A stretch of 64,000 nucleotides of DNA from Arthrobacter sp. QXT-31 (GCF_001969265.1 NZ_CP019304.1:2294001-2358000), one strand, 5' to 3'. Positions 37,221 to 46,625 are shown, counted from the first letter of the stretch. Notes: generated from the sequence alone by a model not told the origin. Numbers and translations are program-made.

Positions 37221-38642
37221 ATGCACGCTGACCAACAACTGTCGAAATCCCTAAAGCCCCGGCATCTGTCGATGATCGCCATCGCCGGCGTTATTGGCGC
37301 CGGGCTGTTCGTCGGCTCCGGCGCGGCCATCCAGCAGGCCGGTCCCGGCATCCTGCTGGCCTACATGGCCGCAGGCATTGTGGTGATCCTGGTCATGCGG
37401 ATGCTTGGCGAGATGGCCGCCGCCAACCCGGAAACCGGATCCTTCTCCACCTACGCGGACAAGGCGCTGGGCCGCTGGGCCGGATTCAGCATCGGCTGGC
37501 TCTACGCGTGGTTCTGGATCATCGTGCTGGGCATCGAAGCCACGGCCGGCGCGGCGATCATGCACCGCTGGGTGCCCGGCATCGACCAGTGGGTCTGGGC
37601 CCTGGCGCTCATGATCCTGCTCACGCTGACCAACCTGGGCTCGGTGAAGTCCTACGGGGAGTTCGAGTTCTGGTTCGCCTCCATCAAGGTCACCGCCATT
37701 GTCCTGTTCCTGCTCTTCGGCGCGGCCGCGATCCTTGGCCTGGTCCCCGGCGTTCCGGCCCCCGGATTGAACAACCTCCTGGACAACGGCGGCTTCATGC
37801 CCAACGGCCCGGGGGCCGTGCTCGCCGGCATCCTCGTTGTGGTGTTCTCCTTCTTCGGGGCTGAAATTGCCACCATCGCCGCCGGTGAATCCGAAAACCC
37901 CGTGGACGCGGTCAAGAAGGCCGTGAAGTCCACCGTCTGGCGCATCCTCGTTTTCTACATCGGCTCCATTGCAATCGTTGTCACGCTGTTGCCCTGGAAC
38001 TCCGCCAGTGTGGCCAAGAGCCCTTACGTCGCGGTCATCGAACTGTTCGGCATCCCCGGTGCAGGCACCATCATGGACGTCGTGGTCCTCACCTCTGTCC
38101 TTTCCTGCCTCAACTCGGGCCTTTACACTGCGAGCCGCATGCTGTTCTCGCTCTCGCAGCGCGGCGACGCCCCCGGGTCCTGGACCCGCATCTCCAAGCG
38201 CGGCGTGCCCACCGCCCCGGTGCTCGCTTCAACGGTGGTCGGCTTCATCACCGTGGGCCTGAACTACATCGCCCCGGACACGGTCTTCCTGTTCCTGGTG
38301 AACACCTCCGGCGCCATCGCGCTGTTCGTATGGCTGGTCATCGCCACCTCCCAGTTGGTGCTGCGCCGCCGGATGGGGGCCGCCGCCAAGGACCTGTCCC
38401 TGAAGATGTGGTTCTTCCCCTACCTCACCTGGCTGGCCATCGGAAGCATCGTTGCGCTCATCATCGGCATGGTGATCCTGGATTCCACCCGCGAGTCCCT
38501 CCTGCTTTCCGTTGCACTGGCCGCCGTGGTGGTTGGCTTGGGCGTGTGGCGCTACCGGAAGGGCGGCCCGGAAGGTGCTGCCAGGGAAGCTGCCGCGCCG
38601 CAGGCTGAGGAGGCAGGCGTGGGGTCCGGGCCGGCGTCGTAA
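37221..38642 (+). CDS. Amino acid permease (APC superfamily, AAT family)
   Basis: A 473-residue permease with twelve TM segments. The N-terminus LKPRHLSMIAIAGVIGAGLFVGSGAAIQQAGPG is diagnostic for the AAT subgroup (GabP, AroP, CycA, ProY types). ETGSFSTYADKALGRWAGFSIGW supports this. The exact amino acid cannot be assigned. I chose ATG at 37221 because GAGGTGG precedes it and the protein then begins as in the family. A bidirectional hairpin terminator follows. Confidence 0.9.
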   Translation: MHADQQLSKSLKPRHLSMIAIAGVIGAGLFVGSGAAIQQAGPGILLAYMAAGIVVILVMRMLGEMAAANPETGSFSTYADKALGRWAGFSIGWLYAWFWIIVLGIEATAGAAIMHRWVPGIDQWVWALALMILLTLTNLGSVKSYGEFEFWFASIKVTAIVLFLLFGAAAILGLVPGVPAPGLNNLLDNGGFMPNGPGAVLAGILVVVFSFFGAEIATIAAGESENPVDAVKKAVKSTVWRILVFYIGSIAIVVTLLPWNSASVAKSPYVAVIELFGIPGAGTIMDVVVLTSVLSCLNSGLYTASRMLFSLSQRGDAPGSWTRISKRGVPTAPVLASTVVGFITVGLNYIAPDTVFLFLVNTSGAIALFVWLVIATSQLVLRRRMGAAAKDLSLKMWFFPYLTWLAIGSIVALIIGMVILDSTRESLLLSVALAAVVVGLGVWRYRKGGPEGAAREAAAPQAEEAGVGSGPAS

Positions 38643-38663
38643 TCCCGTTCAATACCTGACCCA

Positions 38664-38711
38664 AAAACATCCGTCCGGTTGGCCGTTTCGGCCTGACCGG
38701 GCGGATGTTTT
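38664..38711. terminator. Bidirectional terminator between permease and ynfA
   Basis: A 16-bp stem with one G-T pair (38664-38679 with 38696-38711), with TTTT on the plus side and TTTTT on the minus side. It serves the two convergent genes. Confidence 0.85.
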
Positions 38712-38735
38712 GCGTTGCCCGTCAGCCCTGCTGTT

Positions 38736-39071
38736 CTAGCCGCTCCGCGGGGCGAACATGATGACGGCGACGCCCACGAGGCAGATGGCGGCACCGATGA
38801 AGTCCCAGCGGTCCGGGCGGAAGCCGTCCAGCAGCATGCCCCAGGCAAGGGAACCGGCAATGAACACCCCGCCGTACGCCGCCAGGACCCGGCCGAAATG
38901 GGCGTCCGGCTGGAAGGCTGCCACGAAGCCGTAGAACCCCAGCGCGGCGATCCCGAGCCCGGCCCACCACCAGGCCTTGTCCTCCCGGACAGCCTGCCAG
39001 ATGAGCCAGGCGCCGCCGATCTCCGCCGCTGCGGCGAGGGCGAAGAGAATCACGGATTTCAGGATCGTCAT
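38736..39071 (-). CDS. YnfA family (UPF0060) membrane protein
   Basis: A 111-residue protein with four TM segments, matching the 107-112 residues usual for UPF0060. It shows [51 protein letters not shown] and [23 protein letters not shown]. The fold is related to small multidrug transporters; function is unproven. ATG at 39071 gives the family N-terminus; the frame stays open upstream without conserved residues. Confidence 0.93.
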   Translation of the reverse strand: MTILKSVILFALAAAAEIGGAWLIWQAVREDKAWWWAGLGIAALGFYGFVAAFQPDAHFGRVLAAYGGVFIAGSLAWGMLLDGFRPDRWDFIGAAICLVGVAVIMFAPRSG

Positions 39072-39201
39072 GGTTCCAGTATCCCGGTCCGTGTTCCTGG
39101 CACCCGAGGAGTGTCCACAGCCGTTCGTCATATGACTGGCGGCGCCGGCAAATTCCCCCAACATTCACAGCATCAGTGAGTCCGACAGAAATCTGGGGAA
39201 A

Positions 39202-41706
39202 ATGTCGCAACAACCACCTGTTTCCACGCCTGCCGTGCCCGAACTTCCGGCACATCAACCTGGAACACCGCCCGTCGTTGAAGAACCGGGCTTCCAACAG
39301 CCCGGCTTCCAGAAGTCCGCGTCCTCCTTCGACATCCGCCCGTTGTGGACCGGAGCCGCCGTTGCGGTTGCATCGTACGCGGCTACGTTCATCCTCGGCC
39401 TGGTGGCTCTGGTGCTCGCCCTCGCCGGCATTGCCGCCAGGCAAGGCAACCAGATTCCGGCACTCGGCGGAACGGTCGCCACGGAGCAAGCACCCGACGC
39501 GTGGTCGCAGCTGGGCCAGTTGGCTGCGCAGTTGGCCGCAATGGCGCACTTGGGCAGCGCCGGCACTGCCGTGGAAGGCGCCTTGCCATTCTTCGGATCC
39601 ATCCGGGGTGAGGGCCACGTTTATGCGGTCCCGGTGACGCTGCTGCTGGTCAGCATCCTGAGCATCTGCCTGGCCAGCCGCCTGGCGGAACTGCGGATTC
39701 CTTCCGCTGGCCGTCCGCAGCTTCTGCTCCAGTCTGCGGTCACCGGAGCGGTTTTCTCGCTGCTGGTGAACGGCGCGGCCGCGGCCGCCGCGATCCGCTT
39801 CCCGCTTACGGCGGGAGTGAGCATAGATCCCATTTCTGCAGTGAACGGGTGGTCTGTTTTTATCGCCTTCGTTCTCGGTTTCGGGTTGTCTGCACTGTCC
39901 CGCAACGCCGTTTTCTCCCGGCGATCGCAGTCACCCACTGCAGCGGGCTGGCGGGCTGCACTAAACCTGCCGGTGGCTGCCGTCGTTATCCATACCGCGG
40001 TTTTTGCGACGATCGCCGTACCCGCGGCGTGGATCACGGCTGCCATTTCAGATGGCTGGGCGGCGCTGCTGGCCGGTCCGCTGCTGTTGGGTAACGTGGC
40101 CGGTTATGCCCTGGTGGCCGGCCACCTTGGCGGCCTCCATGTACTGGCAAAGACGTCCCTGATTTTCGGGGGACAGCAGGGCCAGAACCAGGACTACATC
40201 GTGTACGGTTTCGGAGCCGATGCAGCAGGCTTTGAGGCCGCCGGTGCAGTGTGGGCGGCTCTGGCGCTTGCACTGGCCTGTACGGTCATCACCGGACTTT
40301 GCGTTCTGCTGCGCAGGGGGCAGGTTGCCAACGCCGACCCCCGGTCGTGGATGGCCGTGCCCGCTGCGTTCCTCATTCTGGGACTGTTGCTGCTGCCGCT
40401 CCTGGCCGTGCAGGCAAGCTTTGACGCGCCGGGACTCGGCGCCGGGGAGTACCTTCTGGCCCCCGCGTGGTGGTCGCCTGTCGTCTTCCTCGCCTGGGGA
40501 CTGCTGGTTGAGGTTTCGGCCCGCTTCCTGGCGCCTTATCTGTTGCCGGCGGTGCCGGGCAGGCTGCAGCGGCTGGTCCGTGTCTTGCCCGCCGGGCCCT
40601 TGGGCTCTCCTGGGGCTGCCGGCGCCGGCCATGCAGGATGGGGCGGGTCCGGCGAAGGGGCAGTGGTGACCTCCGTTCCCGAACAGGCGCTTTCGGCCAG
40701 GGGCAGGAAGCGCCTGTTGGTGTCACTGGCCGTCATCGGCGCCGTGGCTGTGCTTGCCGTCGGTTCGGCGATTACCGTCAATGCGGTCAAGCCAGGCCCG
40801 GACCAACCCGTGAAGGAGTATGTCCAGGCACTCGTTGACGGCGATGCACGGAAGGCAATGGAAATTCTGGATCCTGACGTGCCCAATGAGGAACGGACCC
40901 TCTTGACGAATGAGATTCTCGGCGCCGCGGAGAACCGCATTGACGGCTACTCGATCATTTCGAGCAAGGTTTCCGGTGAGTCGGCGCAGGTCCGTGCCGA
41001 ACTGCGCCAGGACGGCCGCAAGTACGAGCAAACGTTCACCCTCACCAAGAACCAGCCGGAACTCCTGAACGATCATTGGAAGCTCGAGGCGTTCCCGCTG
41101 CAACACGTCACTGTCTCCGCAGACGCGCCCGTTTCCGCCGTTTCGGTCAACGGAGTAACCGTTGCTTCCGGTCATAACGGGGCCACCGCTTTAGGTACGA
41201 ATATCAGTCTTCCGGCGTTTCCCGGGTCCTACTCGGTAGGTCTTCCGGACAGCGAGAAGTACCTCTCCGCTGAGGAACAGCAGGTGGTGGTCTCGGGCGG
41301 GTCGCTGCCACAGGCCCCAGAGACGGTCAGGCTTACAGTGACGGCCTCGGATGCACTTGTGGCTGAGACCTCCCGGCAGGTGACTGCCGCCCTGGCTGCG
41401 TGCGAGAAATCCACAGACCTCGAACCGGAGGGATGCCCGTTTTCATGGTTTGCCTTCGGCGATGTACGGAACGTCAAATGGTCGGTCACCACAGATCCTG
41501 ACTACACGCTTACCCAATCGTTCGACGGTACATGGCGGATCAGCGGCGGCAAGGCCGGTGAGGCAACTGTGAGCTATGAAAGGAATGCCTCGTTCAGCAA
41601 AACAAACCCCGAGTGGGAGAAGGAAACGGACCAAGCGCAGTTCTACGTAAGTGGCAACGTCGCGGTCGAGTCGGGCAAGGTCGTGGTCACCCTTTCCCGG
41701 TTCTGA
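39202..41706 (+). CDS. Large multi-TM protein with extracellular C-terminal domain
   Basis: An 834-residue protein I cannot assign to a named family. It has a Pro/Gln-rich cytoplasmic N-terminus of ~45 residues, then about nine to eleven hydrophobic segments between ~50 and ~450, a further TM at ~515 (KRLLVSLAVIGAVAVLAVGS), and ~300 extracellular residues. The outer part starts with YVQALVDGDARKAMEILDPDV, like an NTF2/TcaA-type fold. It continues with VSVNGVTVASGHN and LPAFPGSYSVGLP, resembling repeated beta-sandwich modules seen in TcaA-like proteins (inference). A cluster of cysteines (ACEKSTDLEPEGCPF) lies near 735-750. It is monocistronic between ynfA and rpsF. A cell-envelope sensor or assembly role is possible but unproven. 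Confidence 0.7.
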   Translation: MSQQPPVSTPAVPELPAHQPGTPPVVEEPGFQQPGFQKSASSFDIRPLWTGAAVAVASYAATFILGLVALVLALAGIAARQGNQIPALGGTVATEQAPDAWSQLGQLAAQLAAMAHLGSAGTAVEGALPFFGSIRGEGHVYAVPVTLLLVSILSICLASRLAELRIPSAGRPQLLLQSAVTGAVFSLLVNGAAAAAAIRFPLTAGVSIDPISAVNGWSVFIAFVLGFGLSALSRNAVFSRRSQSPTAAGWRAALNLPVAAVVIHTAVFATIAVPAAWITAAISDGWAALLAGPLLLGNVAGYALVAGHLGGLHVLAKTSLIFGGQQGQNQDYIVYGFGADAAGFEAAGAVWAALALALACTVITGLCVLLRRGQVANADPRSWMAVPAAFLILGLLLLPLLAVQASFDAPGLGAGEYLLAPAWWSPVVFLAWGLLVEVSARFLAPYLLPAVPGRLQRLVRVLPAGPLGSPGAAGAGHAGWGGSGEGAVVTSVPEQALSARGRKRLLVSLAVIGAVAVLAVGSAITVNAVKPGPDQPVKEYVQALVDGDARKAMEILDPDVPNEERTLLTNEILGAAENRIDGYSIISSKVSGESAQVRAELRQDGRKYEQTFTLTKNQPELLNDHWKLEAFPLQHVTVSADAPVSAVSVNGVTVASGHNGATALGTNISLPAFPGSYSVGLPDSEKYLSAEEQQVVVSGGSLPQAPETVRLTVTASDALVAETSRQVTAALAACEKSTDLEPEGCPFSWFAFGDVRNVKWSVTTDPDYTLTQSFDGTWRISGGKAGEATVSYERNASFSKTNPEWEKETDQAQFYVSGNVAVESGKVVVTLSRF

Positions 41707-41870
41707 CGCGATGGTTTTCCACATAGCCGGGCCGCTGCTTCCGGTGCCTCGCCGGGGCCACTAGCGTGGGATCTGTCCGAATCGCGGAATTCCATCCCGA
41801 TGCACTAAGATAGTGAAGTCTGTGCTGCGCCCTGATCCGTTTTGGATGCGGGCCTGCGCGACATCGCAAA

Positions 41871-41925
41871 TGAACCTCCTGTTACGGAAATACCGTAGCC
41901 GCTTAGCCCAAAGGAGGTGGGTTCA
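41871..41925 (+). promoter_or_regulatory. Structured rpsF leader sequestering the ribosome binding site
   Basis: TGAACC and CTCCT at 41871-41880 can pair with AGGAG (41912-41916) and GGTTCA (41920-41925), with GTG bulged. This encloses a small hairpin TACGG/CCGTA at 41883-41898. Closing this stem would hide the very strong AAAGGAGGTG site of rpsF. S6:S18-binding leaders that autoregulate rpsF operons are known in bacteria, and this is a plausible candidate (inference). Confidence 0.5.
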
Positions 41926-41928
41926 CAT

Positions 41929-42234
41929 ATGCGTCCTTACGAATTGATGGTAATCATCGACCCCGAGGTCGAAGAGCGTACCGTAGAGCCGTCGCTTCAG
42001 AAGTTCCTGAACGTCATCACCAACGATGGTGGAACCATCGAAAAGGTTGACATCTGGGGCCGTCGCCGTCTGGCTTACGACATCAAGAAGAAGTCCGAAG
42101 GTATCTACGCCGTGGTGAACTTCACCGCGACGCCGGCTACCGCCAAGGAACTTGACCGCCAGCTGGGTCTCAACGAGACCATCATGCGCACCAAGATCAT
42201 CCGCCCCGAAGAGCAGAAGGTTGTTGCTGAGTAA
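41929..42234 (+). CDS. rpsF: 30S ribosomal protein bS6
   Basis: Ribosomal protein S6 of 101 residues, normal length. It starts [21 protein letters not shown] and shows [22 protein letters not shown], the conserved RNA/S18-contacting region. ATG at 41929 follows AAAGGAGGTG; an in-frame ATG at 41917 would lie within that site and is rejected. First gene of rpsF-ssb-rpsR-rplI. Confidence 0.97.
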   Translation: MRPYELMVIIDPEVEERTVEPSLQKFLNVITNDGGTIEKVDIWGRRRLAYDIKKKSEGIYAVVNFTATPATAKELDRQLGLNETIMRTKIIRPEEQKVVAE

Positions 42235-42289
42235 TTTCAGCTCCCAACTTTCATTCTTTACACCGCAGGAACGAACAAGGAGGCAGTAG

Positions 42290-42868
42290 ATGGCAGGCGA
42301 AACCACTATTACGGTCATCGGTAATCTCACCAATGACCCCGAACTGAGGTTCACACCGTCAGGTTCGGCAGTAGCGAACTTCACCATCGCATCCACGCCC
42401 CGCACCTTCGACCGCCAGTCCAACGAATGGAAGGACGGGGAAACCCTGTTCCTCCGCGCTTCGGTCTGGCGGGAGGCAGCAGAAAACGTTGCCGAGTCCC
42501 TCACCAAGGGCACCCGCGTGATTGTTTCCGGCCGCCTGAAGAGCCGTTCCTACGAAACCAAGGAAGGCGAGAAGCGCACCGTTATCGAGCTCGAAGTCGA
42601 TGAAATCGGCCCGAGCCTGCGTTACGCCAATGCCAAAGTCAACCGCACCCAGCGCTCCGGCGGCCAGGGCGGATTCGGCGGCGGCAACAGCGGCGGATTC
42701 GGTGGCGGTGGATTCGGTGGCGGCCAGGGTGGAAACCAGGGCGGCAACACCGGAGGAAGCTGGGGCGGCAACCAGCCCGCAGCGCAGGATGACCCTTGGG
42801 CAACGCCCGGCGTCAGCAATGCGGGCGGCGGCTGGGGCAACGGCCCGGATTCCGAACCTCCCTTCTAA
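42290..42868 (+). CDS. ssb: Single-stranded DNA-binding protein
   Basis: A 192-residue SSB. The OB-fold is residues 1-~120 ([29 protein letters not shown]..., then [32 protein letters not shown]). The flexible tail is Gly/Gln/Asn-rich and ends in the acidic tip DSEPPF, which recruits repair and replication partners. GGAGG precedes the ATG. It sits in its conserved place between the two ribosomal genes. Confidence 0.97.
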   Translation: MAGETTITVIGNLTNDPELRFTPSGSAVANFTIASTPRTFDRQSNEWKDGETLFLRASVWREAAENVAESLTKGTRVIVSGRLKSRSYETKEGEKRTVIELEVDEIGPSLRYANAKVNRTQRSGGQGGFGGGNSGGFGGGGFGGGQGGNQGGNTGGSWGGNQPAAQDDPWATPGVSNAGGGWGNGPDSEPPF

Positions 42869-42998
42869 ACAAACAAACACAAGGTCCGGCGCAGCATGCG
42901 TGAAGGCGTGCCATATGGCACGTTTGTGCACGCCGCGATCGGACCACCACCATCCCGTGGATCACGATTCACGGGCTCCCTAGAATAGGAGCTCCACG

Positions 42999-43238
42999 AT
43001 GGCTAAGGCTGAACTCCGTAAGCCCAAACCAAAGTCCAACCCCTTGAAGGCCGCTGACATCACTGTCATCGACTACAAGGACGTAGCATTGCTGCGCAAG
43101 TTCATCTCCGACCGCGGAAAGATCCGCGCCCGTCGCGTCACTGGCGTCACGGTGCAGGAGCAGCGCAAGATCGCCCAGGCAATCAAGAACGCCCGCGAAG
43201 TTGCTCTGCTGCCCTACTCCGGCGCTGGCCGGGGCTAA
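42999..43238 (+). CDS. rpsR: 30S ribosomal protein bS18
   Basis: Ribosomal protein S18 of 79 residues, binding next to S6. The conserved [19 protein letters not shown] and [23 protein letters not shown] are complete. There is no N-terminal zinc cysteine motif, so this is the zinc-independent form. About 130 bases of untranslated sequence separate it from ssb. Confidence 0.97.
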   Translation: MAKAELRKPKPKSNPLKAADITVIDYKDVALLRKFISDRGKIRARRVTGVTVQEQRKIAQAIKNAREVALLPYSGAGRG

Positions 43239-43256
43239 GGAAAGGGATTAACTAAC

Positions 43257-43709
43257 ATGGCAAAGCTCATTCTGACCCACGAAGTAACCGGTCTCGGTGC
43301 TGCTGGCGACGTTGTCGAGGTCAAGGACGGTTACGCCCGTAACTACCTGCTGCCCCGCGGTTTCGCCCTGACCTGGTCGAAGGGTGGCGAGAAGCAGGTT
43401 GAGTCCATCAAGGCTGCCCGCGCCGCCCGCGAGCACGCTTCCCTGGAAGATGCTCAGAAGCAGGCCGCCGCTCTGTCCGCCAAGCCGGTCAAGCTGGTTG
43501 TCAAGGCCGGCGAAAGCGGCCGCCTGTTCGGCACGGTCAAGCAGGCCGACGTTGCCGACGCTGTTGAGGCCGCAGGCCTGGGCAGCATCGACAAGCGCAA
43601 GGTTGAACTGCCGGCTCACATCAAGTCGGTTGGTTCCTACCAGGCCAACGTCCGTCTGCACGACGACGTTGCCGCTGTGATCGAACTCGACGTAGTCGCA
43701 GGCAAGTAG
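43257..43709 (+). CDS. rplI: 50S ribosomal protein bL9
   Basis: Ribosomal protein L9 of 150 residues. The N-terminal domain has [25 protein letters not shown], followed by the long connecting helix and the C-terminal domain ([17 protein letters not shown]...[26 protein letters not shown]). It follows rpsR by 18 bases with AAAGGGA upstream and closes the operon before a GC-rich hairpin. Confidence 0.97.
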   Translation: MAKLILTHEVTGLGAAGDVVEVKDGYARNYLLPRGFALTWSKGGEKQVESIKAARAAREHASLEDAQKQAAALSAKPVKLVVKAGESGRLFGTVKQADVADAVEAAGLGSIDKRKVELPAHIKSVGSYQANVRLHDDVAAVIELDVVAGK

Positions 43710-43724
43710 CCTGTACTGCTGACG

Positions 43725-43766
43725 GCCCCCGCGGTCGGTTTCCTCCGGGAAGCCGACCGCGGGGGC
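43725..43766 (+). terminator. Terminator of the rpsF-rplI operon
   Basis: A 14-bp perfect GC-rich stem (GCCCCCGCGGTCGG at 43725-43738 and its complement at 43753-43766), 15 bases after the rplI stop. Only TTC follows, so it is of the U-poor type common in actinobacteria. Confidence 0.7.
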
Positions 43767-43809
43767 TTCGTCGTTGCTGTGAAAAATGATCCCGCCGTGG
43801 CCGGGGGTC

Positions 43810-44361
43810 TCAGTCCCCGCGCAGGCTGTAGGTGCTCACGACGTTGCCTTTGCTGGTCCGGTACTGGTCCTTCAGCACCAGCCTTGTCAGTGGGTCGCCT
43901 TCCTCGAAGAGCCGCCGCCCGCTGCCGGCCACCACGGGGTGCGTCATGAGGGTCAGCTCATCGAGGAGGCCGGCGAACAGCAGCTGTCGGGTCACCGAGA
44001 TGCTGCCGCATACAGCGATCTCTCCGCCCTCGCGCGTTTTGAGGTCGGTGATGAACTCCTCCAGCGGTCCCTCGATCCGGCGGGAGTTCTGCCATTCCAG
44101 AGGCTCGGACAGGGTGCGGGACGCAACGAACTTTTGCACCGGGTTGATGAAGGCCGCGAAGTCCTCGTCCTGGGAAGCGTTGGGCCAGTACCCGGCCCAC
44201 TCCTGATAGCTCACCCGGCCCAGGACCACCGTGTCCACGGTGTTGATCATCCTGGTCAGCCCCTTGCCCAGGTCCTCATCGAAGCTGTCGAACTGGAACT
44301 TGAACGGGTCCTGCACCACGCCGTCCACGGAGTGGAACAGTCCGGCAGTAACTTTGCGCAT
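43810..44361 (-). CDS. Dihydrofolate reductase family protein (RibD C-terminal-like)
   Basis: A 183-residue NADPH-dependent reductase-fold protein beginning MRKVTAGLFHSVDGVV. DTVVLGRVSYQEWAGYWPN and GGEIAVCGSISVTRQLL are the patterns of the RibD-C/YyaP-like family, not true folate-pathway DHFR. Reaction unknown. ATG at 44361 follows GGAGG; an upstream in-frame ATG at 44391 would precede that site. Confidence 0.88.
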   Translation of the reverse strand: MRKVTAGLFHSVDGVVQDPFKFQFDSFDEDLGKGLTRMINTVDTVVLGRVSYQEWAGYWPNASQDEDFAAFINPVQKFVASRTLSEPLEWQNSRRIEGPLEEFITDLKTREGGEIAVCGSISVTRQLLFAGLLDELTLMTHPVVAGSGRRLFEEGDPLTRLVLKDQYRTSKGNVVSTYSLRGD

Positions 44362-44452
44362 CGGGGCCTCCAAAATCCGGTTGTCAGGCATACGCTATTT
44401 CGCGGCAGCGGCCATGGGAAGACTTCGCCCCCCGGAACGGCGTCCCTCCGGA

Positions 44453-44875
44453 CTACTGGCTGTGCAGAACAGATATGCCGTAGCGGTAACCGAGACTGAT
44501 CAGCTCGGCCAGCACGGTTTCATCGACGTCGGCCAGCTTGGTGATGTAGAGGCATCCCGCCCCTGTCTTGTGCTTGCCCAGCTGGCTCAGCAGCGCAGCC
44601 GACTCGGGCGCATTGGTGAGGCCATACAGCGACAGGCTGGCCTTGCGCGGCGAAAATCCAACCGCTGCTGTATCCCCTTCCCGCCCGCTGGCGTACCTGT
44701 AGTGCACTCTGCCGAACCCGACGATGGTGGGACCCCACATCTCCGGCTCCTGTCCCGTCAGCTCCGCCATGAGGTCCCGCAGGCGCTGGCCATCCTGCCG
44801 CCGTACCGGGTGCTTCACGGCCGCGATGAAGTCATCAGCGGAAGCCCCCGTCACCTGTGTCTTGTTCTCCGCCAT
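44453..44875 (-). CDS. DUF1801 domain-containing protein
   Basis: A 140-residue soluble protein of the DUF1801/YdhG type: VKHPVRRQDGQRLRDLMAELTG, then MWGPTIVGFGRVHYRYASGREGDTAAVGFSPRKASLSLY. The fold is related to frataxin-like/phosphoribosylaminoimidazole-type domains but no activity is established. It is separated from the reductase by 91 bases, with no obvious shared control. Confidence 0.85.
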   Translation of the reverse strand: MAENKTQVTGASADDFIAAVKHPVRRQDGQRLRDLMAELTGQEPEMWGPTIVGFGRVHYRYASGREGDTAAVGFSPRKASLSLYGLTNAPESAALLSQLGKHKTGAGCLYITKLADVDETVLAELISLGYRYGISVLHSQ

Positions 44876-45015
44876 GAAAGGCAGTGTACTGGCCGGCCGA
44901 GGCGCCCTTTCCCCCTGTCTTCAGAACCCGCAGCCGCCGTCGGAATAAAGACCGGCAGTCCCGGGTTGAGCGAGTAGATGCAAATGCATGTAACCGCGAC
45001 CCAGAGGAGAGCATC

Positions 45016-45642
45016 ATGGAGACCCGCCGCATAACCGTCCTGTCCGCCGGCCTGGGGGTCCCGTCGTCAAGCCGGCTGCTTGCCGACCAGCTGGCCGCCG
45101 CCGTCACCGGGAAGCTGGCTGCGGCTGGTTACGAAGTGACCATCGACGTTGTGGAGCTCCGCGAGCTGGCCGTGGACATCGCCAACAACTTTGTCACGGG
45201 GTTCGCGCCGCCCCGGTTGGCCGAGGTGATTGCCGGCGTCGAAGCCTCCGACGGGATCATCGCCGTCACCCCCGTGTTCAGTGCCTCCTACAGCGGCCTG
45301 TTCAAGTCCTTCATTGACGTCCTCGACCCCAAATCCCTGGACGGCAAGGCAGTGCTCCCGGGCGCCACCGGGGGAACGGACCGCCACCAGATGGTCCTGG
45401 ATCACGCCATGCGCCCGCTGTTCAGCTACCTGCGCACTCGCACCACGGCCACGGCCGTCTTTGCCGGCCCGCAGGACTGGGGAAACACGGACGACGGCGG
45501 GACTCCCCTTTCGCTGCGCATCGAACGGGCCGCGGCGGAATTTAGCCGCCTCCTGGAAGGGGAGCAGCCGGGCCGCAAGCCGGCTCCCCTGGAGTCGCTG
45601 CCTTTCGAGCAGTTGCTGGCCGGAATCTCTGGCGGCCAGTAG
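45016..45642 (+). CDS. NADPH-dependent FMN reductase family (CE1759-type)
   Basis: A 208-residue flavodoxin-fold reductase. It starts METRRITVLSAGLGVPSSSRLLADQLA (phosphate loop) and shows IIAVTPVFSASYSGLFKSFIDVLDP, which binds the flavin isoalloxazine. CE1759-like proteins often partner with luciferase-like monooxygenases, but none is adjacent here. ATG at 45016 follows AGAGGAGA; upstream in-frame codons overlap the divergent DUF1801 gene promoter. Confidence 0.9.
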   Translation: METRRITVLSAGLGVPSSSRLLADQLAAAVTGKLAAAGYEVTIDVVELRELAVDIANNFVTGFAPPRLAEVIAGVEASDGIIAVTPVFSASYSGLFKSFIDVLDPKSLDGKAVLPGATGGTDRHQMVLDHAMRPLFSYLRTRTTATAVFAGPQDWGNTDDGGTPLSLRIERAAAEFSRLLEGEQPGRKPAPLESLPFEQLLAGISGGQ

Positions 45643-45670
45643 CGCGAACTAATCGCGTCTTCTGCTCGTT

Positions 45671-46033
45671 GTGCCGGGCATGAAATGTCCCATTGATTCT
45701 TCAGACCTGGTCATGAGCGAACGCAGCGGTGTGGAAATCGACTACTGCCCGCAGTGCCGGGGGGTGTGGCTGGACCGCGGCGAGCTGGACAAGATCATCG
45801 ACCGCGTCAATGCCGGGGCGGCGGCACCTCCGGCGCCCGTTCCGCCGGCTACCCCCGCGCCCGGCATGGCACCGCCGCCGCTGTACCGTGACTTTGAACC
45901 GCGGCGGGATCAGCCGCGGCGGGATCAGCCGCGCTACGATGACCGGAGCTACGGCAAGGGCTACGACCGCGACTCCGACCGCCGCCACCACAAGAAGAAA
46001 GAGGGCTGGCTGGGGGACCTGTTCGACTTCTAG
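45671..46033 (+). CDS. TFIIB-type zinc-ribbon protein
   Basis: A 120-residue protein with one zinc ribbon: MKCPIDSSDLVMSERSGVEIDYCPQCRGVWLDRGELDKII. Only three cysteines are visible (CP...CPQC), the usual state of the zf-TFIIB family. It is followed by a Pro/Ala-rich linker, a directly repeated RRDQP element (residues ~77-88, encoded by a short DNA repeat) and a highly charged tail rich in Arg, Asp, His and Lys ending GWLGDLFDF. Function unknown. The GTG at 45671 or the ATG at 45680 could be the start. Confidence 0.8.
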   Translation: MPGMKCPIDSSDLVMSERSGVEIDYCPQCRGVWLDRGELDKIIDRVNAGAAAPPAPVPPATPAPGMAPPPLYRDFEPRRDQPRRDQPRYDDRSYGKGYDRDSDRRHHKKKEGWLGDLFDF

Positions 46034-46056
46034 CGGCCCGGGCTCCCCGGAGGCGG

Positions 46057-46623
46057 TTAGTCGTCCAACAGGGCGATGAACTCGCGTGCCTGCTTCATGG
46101 TGATGTCCGAGTGCCGGGTCAGGGCGGTGGCGGCCGCCTCGATGTTGCCGCTCTTGGCGAGGGTGCGGATGCGGCCGTAAATCTCGTCATTGAGCATGTT
46201 GCTGCTGACCTCCCGGGTGACATCGCCCTTGCTCGCAATGGCCCGGTACCGGTACGGAAACCGCTGCGGCGGCTCGTCGTCGTCCTCGGGTTCGCTGGGC
46301 TCCTGGGCGGGCGAGCGGAAAGGCTGCGGGTGGGCCGCCAGCGCGGCTACCGCGTCCCGCGCCGCGCGCAGGCCCTGCCCTGACACCTCGTAGTACAGCT
46401 TGATCGCCGCCATCGCCTGTCCCTGGGCGATCAGGGAGTACAGCCGGCGGTGTTCATCCTCGGACAGTTTGGCTGCGGCTTCCCTGGCGAGCTCTGCGGA
46501 CTCAGCCGGCGGCTGGGCGGGCTCTTTGACGGTCTGCCGGCGCCGACCCCACGCGCGCGCCGCGAGGGCCACGGCGACGCCCGCGGCGATAAGGATCAGG
46601 AAGGGGATCAGGAGCGATTCCAT
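46057..46623 (-). CDS. Membrane-anchored protein with L7/L12-like C-terminal motif (copy 1)
   Basis: A 188-residue protein with one N-terminal TM (LLIPFLILIAAGVAVALAARAW) and a cytoplasmic remainder. Residues ~60-90, LIAQGQAMAAIKLYYEVSGQGLRAARDAVAAL, resemble the C-terminal helix motif of ribosomal protein L7/L12 (…AIKxYREVTGLGLKEAKDxV…). A second helical region follows to the C-terminus (NIEAAATALTRHSDITMKQAREFI), itself of similar build, so the protein may contain two such motifs. Function unknown. The downstream neighbour on the same strand shares the plan. Confidence 0.72.
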   Translation of the reverse strand: MESLLIPFLILIAAGVAVALAARAWGRRRQTVKEPAQPPAESAELAREAAAKLSEDEHRRLYSLIAQGQAMAAIKLYYEVSGQGLRAARDAVAALAAHPQPFRSPAQEPSEPEDDDEPPQRFPYRYRAIASKGDVTREVSSNMLNDEIYGRIRTLAKSGNIEAAATALTRHSDITMKQAREFIALLDD

Positions 46624-46625
46624 GG

